The notes beneath the pieces are model-generated. The model searched no databases and had not been told where the DNA came from. It saw nothing but the letters and a program-made list of their open reading frames with translations. The position numbers were made by a program, and so were the translations under genes. A stretch of 64,000 nt of DNA, taken from Nemopilema nomurai (lineage: Eukaryota; Cnidaria; Scyphozoa; Rhizostomeae; Rhizostomatidae). Every line of letters begins with the position of its first letter. Position 1 is the stretch's first letter. The DNA lies in NCBI GenBank assembly GCA_003864495.1, contig ML133409.1, forward strand, positions 1,705,671 to 1,769,670, given 5' to 3'. Of this stretch, positions 56,440-64,000 are shown piece by piece.

Positions 56440-58963
56440 TGCTTTGGAATCTGCAATACAAGTGGCAAGTTATTCAAGCATTAGACATTCAAGCATTCAA
56501 GCAAAAATATCTTAAGGTGAAAGAATTGCCAACTATCATACGCACCCATCGTCTGAATGAATTGCAAGAATTATACAATATCTTTCAACCTTTAGAAGGA
56601 CACGGCATCATGCTTGTTCAAAGAAAAATGGCATTGGCAGCAATTGTCTTAATCTGACAAGTTCAAATTCACTGTAGACTCCAAATTTTGTTACCTGACG
56701 TACACGCTGGGTTAAGTCAACATTTAGGATGGGCCAACGAATCATTCAAATGTCAAAGCAGACATAATTATTGGTAAAACTTTACTACCGAAGTTGTATC
56801 TCGTATAGACATTTAATATTTATATGTAGAGGTTTCAAAAATTAGGGTCGGAATTCCTGGAATAAGAGAAATAGCATTTATACGTATTATGAGTGATAAG
56901 CAATTGTGGTTGAAGGATAGATTTAAATGTTTTGGCTGTGCGAATTTCGCTTACAAGACCCAGCGTTTCGCCCAGCGTGCTCAAGCTAGACGTGGTAATG
57001 TGTTCATTCGCAATGACTAATCTGCAGAAAAAGGTACATATTGTACGTGTATGCAGGTATATGCTTAAGAGTACTTACCACAATTGTCCCATGTAGTGGA
57101 AACAGCGAAAGATAGGCTTTAAAAAACTCAACGAAATATACACAACAAATAACCACAACGAACTTCAACTGAAAAAAAACAAGTGAGCCAAGTTCAATTA
57201 GACAAATCTACTTATATTCCAGCCTTCTTTCTTCCCAAGGGTAGCAAAATCACAGTTCAGCTTAGAATTCTTTATCAAATACTATAGAATCCTGCAACAC
57301 AAGTCACTACTTCCCTCAAAATGCACGTCGATTGAAATTGCTTTCTTTAACAGCAAGATTTGACGCAAGTCATTAGTCACTGAATTTTTTGTTTGCCAAG
57401 AAATCTTCTGAGGTCGCATGCAGTGACCAAACGGGATATTGAGGCATCCAGGGGCTAGTGGCCAAATCCCAAGGGCAAAGGGGGACAAAAGCTCATCCAC
57501 TGTTGCCTTGTGGTGTTTATTGGCTGTTTACTCAATGGCGTTCATAGAGTATAAAATTTCGTTTGGTTTTCCTTGAAGGGTTGTCACTCACTCAACCAAA
57601 ATTAAACTGACGCATTTTGTACGCCTCCTCGATAAAATTTCATTTCTTGAGTCGTCCTTAATAGAAAAATAAGAATGATAATTAAATCAAGGCCAGTATC
57701 TCCACAGAGTGGTTCTTCACCTGGTCGCTAGAAACTAAATTACAGTTGTTTGAATGAAAGCCAGTTGGAATATTTTTACAATATACAAGCTATAAGTTAA
57801 AGAGAGTAATAAGACTCATTAAATTTTAAGCTTAAGGTCTTCTCTTTGCAGCCATGTAATTATTATTGCACGTTTGTGATGAACAGAAATTTAGATAGCG
57901 TTATAGATGAAACAAATACAAAAAGTAACGGATGTTTGACAAGTTATAGACGAAACAAATTCTGGTGATTAGTAAGAAAACATTTTGGGGCTAGATTTCA
58001 ACGTTTGGGCGTGCAATGGCAGATATCCTATCAAAATAGGGCTTGTGAGCTTCGGCATTGGTTAAAATCAACTTCAGTCATGACTGGAGTTATTCACTGC
58101 ACTTTCTTCTTAGAATTGCTCTACCCTAAGTGTGACTGGAAAAATTGGAAACATCTACTGAAGAGAATATTATTGATGACCAAAATGCTAAATTTTATAC
58201 GTTCCGTGGTCTGTCTATTTCTAGTCCATTCGGAACAAGTACGCCGAGAGGTTGCCCTTCATTTTCCCTGTGGTTAGCCTCGCTTTCAAACGGCGCGAAA
58301 AGTTTCTTGGCCTAGTGCCTTCCTTGTTCTGATATTCGTTGCAAAATGTAATCATACAAAGCTTCGAGAGGGTTGGTGGAATCAAAGCGCCTTGGTAGGT
58401 CTCTCAGCCCTAAGAATTTATACTTTTATGGATAAAACCAAAAAACGCTTGTATTTTCACATCTATAAATATAGATTCAAACCACCGTATAGTTACGGTA
58501 AGGTGGTGCAAATGCTAACAAAAAAATGAAATCAAAATATATTCCCAGTATCTCGCCCTGTGAATGTGCATATATGAATACTGGCCGAGAATTTGAGCTT
58601 AAAAATTCTGGCATCGGTGCCTGCCACTTTATCTGCATCCCATTTGAGTGTTTGATTGATGGAATGTTCCAATTAACAGTTGTTGGACTGTAGGCAAATT
58701 AAAAGGTTTAGAGATTGCGGATCTTTCATCCTGGTCAATTTATGGATTAAGTCCGAGTCCTTTGAGTTGATAGACAATCTTTTTGATTTTCTTATATTCT
58801 GTAATATTCGTAATCTAATTTTGATGAGATAAGTGACCAAAATTTTTGAGGCTAGCCTTTGAAAATTTCAGAAAGGTTAGTGGATAAGAGCAGTTTTAAT
58901 TTCCTTTTTCATTTGACAGCAAAGGACATTATATTAAGATGCTATAGATCTAGAAAAAATCAA
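56440..58963. other. Divergent intergenic region between the propeller-fibre gene and FANCL
   Basis: About 2.5 kb between the two start codons. A small hairpin (CCACCGTA against TACGGTAAGGTGG) sits near 58481-58505. No promoter motif can be called securely, and an untranslated exon of the - strand gene should lie somewhere here. Confidence 0.45.
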
Positions 58964-61900
58964 ATGGAATCAGCAAGCAAAGACTGGATTCTTATTCCAC
59001 AAAATTTAAAAAGAACCAATCTAAAGGGAATTCTAACAGTGAAGGTATTTTACATGTTGTTAATTTTTGTTGTTGAAAATCTTTTTCCACTAATGGGAGG
59101 TCCTTTTCTATAGCTACAATGTTATATTTATTTTTTTTACTAGTTTTCAAAATCTTTTCACACAAAAGCATCTTTTGCTGTTGATATATCCTGGATGTTT
59201 ATTTATATTTCATATATTTTATAGGGACATGAATTTGAGATTAAGGTAGAGTTAAAGTCAGCAACAGATATCAGAGATGCTAGGTAATGTATCTTTTGAT
59301 GATGAGACTTGATCATAGAATGCATATATTTATAAAGTTCATAGTTAACATGAATGAAATTTTGCATCTTTAATCAGCTGTATATAATTTTTTTGTTTTG
59401 TTTGCTAGTATGATTATATATATGAGATATAACCTATATTTACCTGGTATTTTAGATGTGCTTGAAAGAGGGAATCTTTGTTTAAGGATAAAGTTTTTGA
59501 AGAGTTTGCTGTAGAATCTTCAGCAATTGACCAAAAAGCCACAAAATTGTCCTTTTTTAGTGCTGTAGCTCTTTCATCAAGAAATACTTTGGAAAAGTCT
59601 CAAATCAAATGTTGCTTATTTTAAAGGTAGAAAATAAAAAAGAGCCTTACTAAAAATGATGCTCATTTTGATATGTTAATGTTAATTAGCTTCTAAACAT
59701 GTTTACCTTTTAGTTTTGAATGTGACTTGGAATTGAGGAACCTATTGAGTGGATATGAAGAGCCGTTAAAGCAGGTTGGTTGTACTGCTTGCTTTTGCTT
59801 CTGTTTTCTTATGCACCTAATCCATCTTTGAGGGGCATATTGTTTACTTTACTTTCTCATTGCTTTGAGTGGTGAACAGTTAATGTACCGAAATCTGATC
59901 TAAAGCCTCATTGTTGTTAAATACTCTGTGCTCAAAGCAGTAGGCTTCATCCAAAGCGTTGTGCCTTTTGTTTGTAGAGATTTGCAGCTAAGAAATTTAA
60001 GGCCCATCCTTTAATAATTCTTCAAGAAAGCTTGGTTTCATATGCATACACTGGATTGCAAATGCTTTGAAGCATACATAGTACTTGCCATGTTTTACAA
60101 GCAAGTACATACTTATAAAGATGGAATTCCTTCAAGTCAACTTTCACTAAAATTCAGTTTGAGAACTCTCCCGGACTTGGCTCTATGCTGAGGCAGTTCC
60201 TGACAAGCAACAGGCCAGCAAAATTTGTCAATTCTTGAATTTTGCTGGCATCATGCTTAAATATAGAAAGAATGATTCATTATCACAAATTTAATCTTTA
60301 AAACAAGCTGGTTGACACCCTTTTTACTCTGTGCCTTCACAAAATAACTTCTGAACTTAAAATCTATGTTCTCTTGGTTTCTGAAAGCTTTTTTTATTCT
60401 TTTGCTCTATCTTAAAGCTAAGAGAAACACAAAAAGTTTTCTGTCTACCAAGTTTGTTGTTTTTCAATTTGTTAGCATTCATGTTTTTCAATTTGCTAGC
60501 GCTTATTCTGGTCCATTGTAGACATGCAAAGCTGTCCATAAAATTCTCATTAATGGAGATTACGGTTTTAGCAAAAGATCAAGAGAATAAAAAATATCAA
60601 AAAGTGTTAAACTGGCAGCAGAAATAATAAAAGGAAAACTAACATGGGCAGTTTTGCTAGCAAAGAAGTATTTGGGATGACACGAACAACCAGGCCTGGA
60701 CTTCTCTTTAGTTCAAATACTGTTTCATGAATATTTCACTCCAAGTCAATCAAAGTTATACCTTTCTCAAAGCAGGTCTTTGAAGGAATTCTTCTTATGG
60801 AAAAATAACTATACTTTGTGGGATTTCACTATGAATTGTGTACTGAGTACATTGTGTTCGTTGCCCATTACTTTTCATTTTACTGGAAAGTTGATCTTCA
60901 AATAAGCCATTCTTGATGTTCTATAAATTGCGATACGAAAGGGCAAAAGCTACTGAATTATGTTTGCTTTAAGTTTCACTAAAACCTTTTCTTAAAAATA
61001 TTTTGCTGACATCATCATTAAAGTACCCAGGGGGCTATCAAAAATCATGTTGCAGTTTGTTTTCCTGTAGTCTAATAACTTATCCTTACATCATAGAGTT
61101 TGCAAAATGCCAAAGATCTTGATGAGTTCATGAGTGAAATATACAATTTGGCTGTATGTAGAAACTTAATTATGTCAATGATTTTTTTCTATTTAGTCAA
61201 TGATGTCAACTATTTTTTTCAAAATGCTTATAACATCTTACTTAAGTGTACACTGTTCTATTGATATAATTGTCAATTTTTTGTGAAAGATGATTCAATT
61301 ATCTTCAAATTTCTCTTTTCACGATTGCTAGTTCTAATTTCATGCTTCTTGCTTCTAGTGCTATTTAGGCAAAGTAAGATTTTTCTATTTTGTGTATGAT
61401 ATCCCATGTCATACTTAGGGCCAATTTAAGTTTAGGGCCAGTATGAAAGTAGCATTAGAAAGGTGAAATTGGAACCCCCAATATTGCTGTTCAGCTCTGA
61501 GGATCTTTTTTATTATCATCAGCGATGTTAAATGAATGGCTTTCTGTGATATGTCAAGGGGGTGCTTTGTTCCTTTGATAGAGTCATCTTGTCAGGCATC
61601 GCGATCGCAGATTGCAGCGGCAATTTCAAACACTAGAAGTAGACCATTTTTCCAAAGTCATACAGGAAATTGAAGAGCTAGGTTGGGAGAAGTACGTCAG
61701 TTTTCTTATCTACATATTTGTACAATATCATGCACATTTGAAGTATGTAGCTATATCCAGAGCTATATAGACTAATATCTACCACGGAATTTCTCTGAAT
61801 TCTTAAAAAATTCCCTTTTAGGAAGCTATTTAATTTTGCCTCCATGCAGACTATAAAGTCATATATTTCAAGTTGAGCTACAAGAAAATGGCCCAATTTA

Positions 61901-63580
61901 TCTGAATACCCCTATAGAGGCACATTGTTCATTACTGATGCTTTTGTTTGTGTATGCAATGCATTGTGACACGAACGTATCAAAACCGATGCCTTTGTAG
62001 ATTTTGCGTATTCCCTAACGGTAAACTTTCGCCATCAAAAATGCTTTTGGCAATTAATCTTCTCGTACATCTACCTTTTTATGAAATAGAGACTGAAAAC
62101 AAAAATTCTTTGTAACACATGTTTTCTCACATTAGATTGTGTCATTTTGACGTCAATTTTAAGTCGATGACACTGCTAGCTAAGTAAGTATTTTTAAAGG
62201 ACATCACTCCTACCCTGAGTAGCCCATTGATGCGAATTCATCTAGTAAATATTTGTTCAAGAAAATCTTGAGAAATTGTTTTACACTGATAGCCTTCTTT
62301 GTAATTTGTAAACTTTATGTTTTGTGTTATATGTCAAGTAGAACTTGTCGTGGGATTGTTTTTCGAAGTTAGTAGAATCCAGGAAGGGTTGGTGGTGAGG
62401 GGGTGATGTTTTTAGTCTCTAATGAATTTTTCCGTCTATCTATTAGAGTTTTAAATGGGAGCTACATTGTTTATCTGATTTTCTTTCTTGTCAAGTCATG
62501 TGTGAAAAATTTGAAATATGTTTGTAAATTTGCATTGCTGTTTTGTAAATATTGCTTAGACTCGAACTCTGTAATAATTAGATTGCATTCAAGTTGACCA
62601 ACTATTGAATCATTCACCTTCTTCAAGGGATAATGCCTCAAGGGAGCACCTTCTGCACCTGAAATACGATAATGAGGTACTTCTTTCCGCTTTTGGTGTT
62701 GTTTATCAGACCTTGATATTCTCATTCATTCAAATTTTGATCACCAAGCTGGCTTATGCTTTTTGTCCACGACCTCGAAGTTTCAAAAAATAAGAACAGA
62801 ACGCCCAAGTTTACCCTCTATCAAGTTATTCACCATTTTCATGAATGTTTCATATGTCTTGAAACCGGAGTCATTTGTTCGTGTGTCGAATAACCAGAAT
62901 TGTTTCTCTATTTCTAGGATCCTAGAAGAAAATTTATTCACCAGACAGACCTTCCATTACCTTTCCGTCCTTCTCCCAAAGCCCAGGTAGGAAGCAACTT
63001 GTTACAAATTGTAAGAGTACTGTTGCAACCTTTTCTGCTGAAAGAGTACTGTTGAAAATTTATTACCTGCTTACTACTTTGCTCCTTTTGTCTCCTATCG
63101 CCTTCAGTTATACACATTTAGTGACAAGCTGAAGTTTTGTAGTGTCGGTGGGCTCATTTTTAAGCGATGTGTAAATATCCTTACTGGAAACAGATACTGC
63201 AGATAAGGTAATTATTGATTAGAGGTGTGCAACCGTAAGGAGGGCGAAACTTTATGGGTTATCAACTCTGAGAGTCGGAACTTTTGTTTAATGTTTTAAC
63301 TTACTTACCTTTTCTTTTTCTCCATTTATCTCTCTAGTTTCTTTTTATTGGACTGGTTTGCAGTTCACTGTATCTTGTTGTCCAGATCTAGGTAGCCAAA
63401 CGCAACTTTTTTTCCAAAATTTTTGAGTTGATCATCTTGCGCATTTTGCTCTTCTTGGCCAATCACTCAGCCTAAACTTGATTTATCACACCTTGGCATT
63501 TTCAATGTAGAGCATTCCCCTATTTCTGATGTTTTCAATAGGTTGGAGGTATTTCACATGTTTACCAGCAATTTGTCCAG
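58964..63580 (+). CDS. FANCL: E3 ubiquitin ligase FANCL, N-terminal nine coding exons (runs off the window)
   Basis: FANCL is the RING E3 subunit of the Fanconi anaemia core complex that, with UBE2T, mono-ubiquitinates FANCD2/FANCI during interstrand-crosslink repair. Exons: 58964-59044, 59225-59283, 59714-59774, 61097-61153, 61582-61691, 62136-62183, 62628-62676, 62918-62986, 63542-63580. All are GT-AG and phase-consistent, giving 191 residues. Matches to human FANCL by order: ILIPQNLK (LLLPQN), GHEFEIKVEL (GRDFHLRIVL), LELRNLLSGY (WQLRTILSGY), LDEFMSEIYNLA (LMSFMMELKMLL), VIQEIEELGWEKL (LIEEIGTLGWDKL), DNASREHLLHLK (DASGREHLITLK), TDLPLPF (VDFPVPF), GGISHVYQQF (SLISIYSQF). This covers the ELF domain and the first part of the UBC-RWD region. 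The rest and the RING finger should lie beyond 64,000. ATG 58964 is chosen because it gives an N-terminus of human-like length. Confidence 0.94.
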
Positions 63581-64000
63581 GTATCTGATAATTCGTTCAA
63601 TTTTTCTTGATCCATAATTGTGATTTTTTCTTTCAAGTATGAATTATAAGCTTGAACTACACCCAGGAGATTTCAAGCTTGTTTTTAGTTTTTTCTGTCT
63701 CTCCGTGATAATATCTCAGACACCAGCTTCACTACCCCATCAGAATTCTAGAGGACAAAAATCATTTTCTCTAGTGAGATGCTTTTAAGCCCACCCATCA
63801 AATGAATTGCACTTGTGTAAGATTTATGCTCCTCCTAAAATCGTAGCAAACATGGTCAGCATTGTTTTTGGGTTTCCCGAAATCGTATTTATTCTTGCTT
63901 GATAAAAAATCTAGGGGCTTTCCCTGTCAGTTCCAAATGTCGTGTTTCTCCCGCTTTGCTCGCCCTAAAACATCTTTTCTCTTTTCTAAGATTTTACTTC
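63581..64000. other. FANCL intron at the right edge
   Basis: No further exon is recognised in the last 420 bases. Confidence 0.5.

Overview
The window is animal nuclear DNA. Its genes are split by GT-AG introns of about 0.1 to 2 kb, the conserved proteins are metazoan-type, and the DNA is AT-rich and crowded with DNA transposons, a tyrosine-recombinase retroelement and tandem arrays. The mix of an intronless HNMT-like methyltransferase, EAR-repeat secreted proteins and abundant DIRS, Harbinger and hAT relics suggests a cnidarian, probably an anthozoan. That placement is inference only.

Layout. Bases 1-21,600 are gene-poor. They hold a 214-bp TTAA-flanked MITE, a PIF/Harbinger element with a truncated transposase, several miniature inverted-repeat elements, two opposed arrays of a 169-bp satellite (5.5-7.3 kb and 8.1-9.6 kb), one intronless seven-helix membrane protein (11.5-12.3 kb), and a decayed DIRS/Ngaro-type retroelement (14.1-15.7 kb) that runs straight into a 3.3-kb satellite packed with ATGCAAAT octamers. 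From 21.6 to 35.9 kb the + strand carries 21 exons of the splicing factor SF3B2, ending at its natural stop. All exons join in frame (552 aa) and include a 15-nt microexon. Its introns hold two large minisatellites and a GGAACG-rich inverted-repeat element. Bases 36-40 kb hold a 1.44-kb hAT-like non-autonomous element. At 40.3-41.2 kb lies an intronless histamine N-methyltransferase-like gene. Bases 41.9-43.7 kb hold more GGAACG elements and a 209-bp perfect duplication.

From 46.2 to 56.4 kb on the - strand, seven coding exons join exactly into a 2,095-residue secreted protein: a signal peptide, an EAR-type beta-propeller, a short helix, about 23 fibre-like repeats, and a second EAR-type propeller. 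I consider this the most interesting object in the window. From 59.0 kb to the right edge the + strand carries the first nine coding exons of FANCL, the Fanconi anaemia E3 ubiquitin ligase; its RING end lies outside the window.

The genes do not form one pathway. SF3B2 (U2 snRNP) and FANCL (DNA crosslink repair) are nuclear housekeeping genes; the propeller-fibre protein is extracellular. FANCL and the propeller-fibre gene are divergently oriented, with about 2.5 kb between their start codons.
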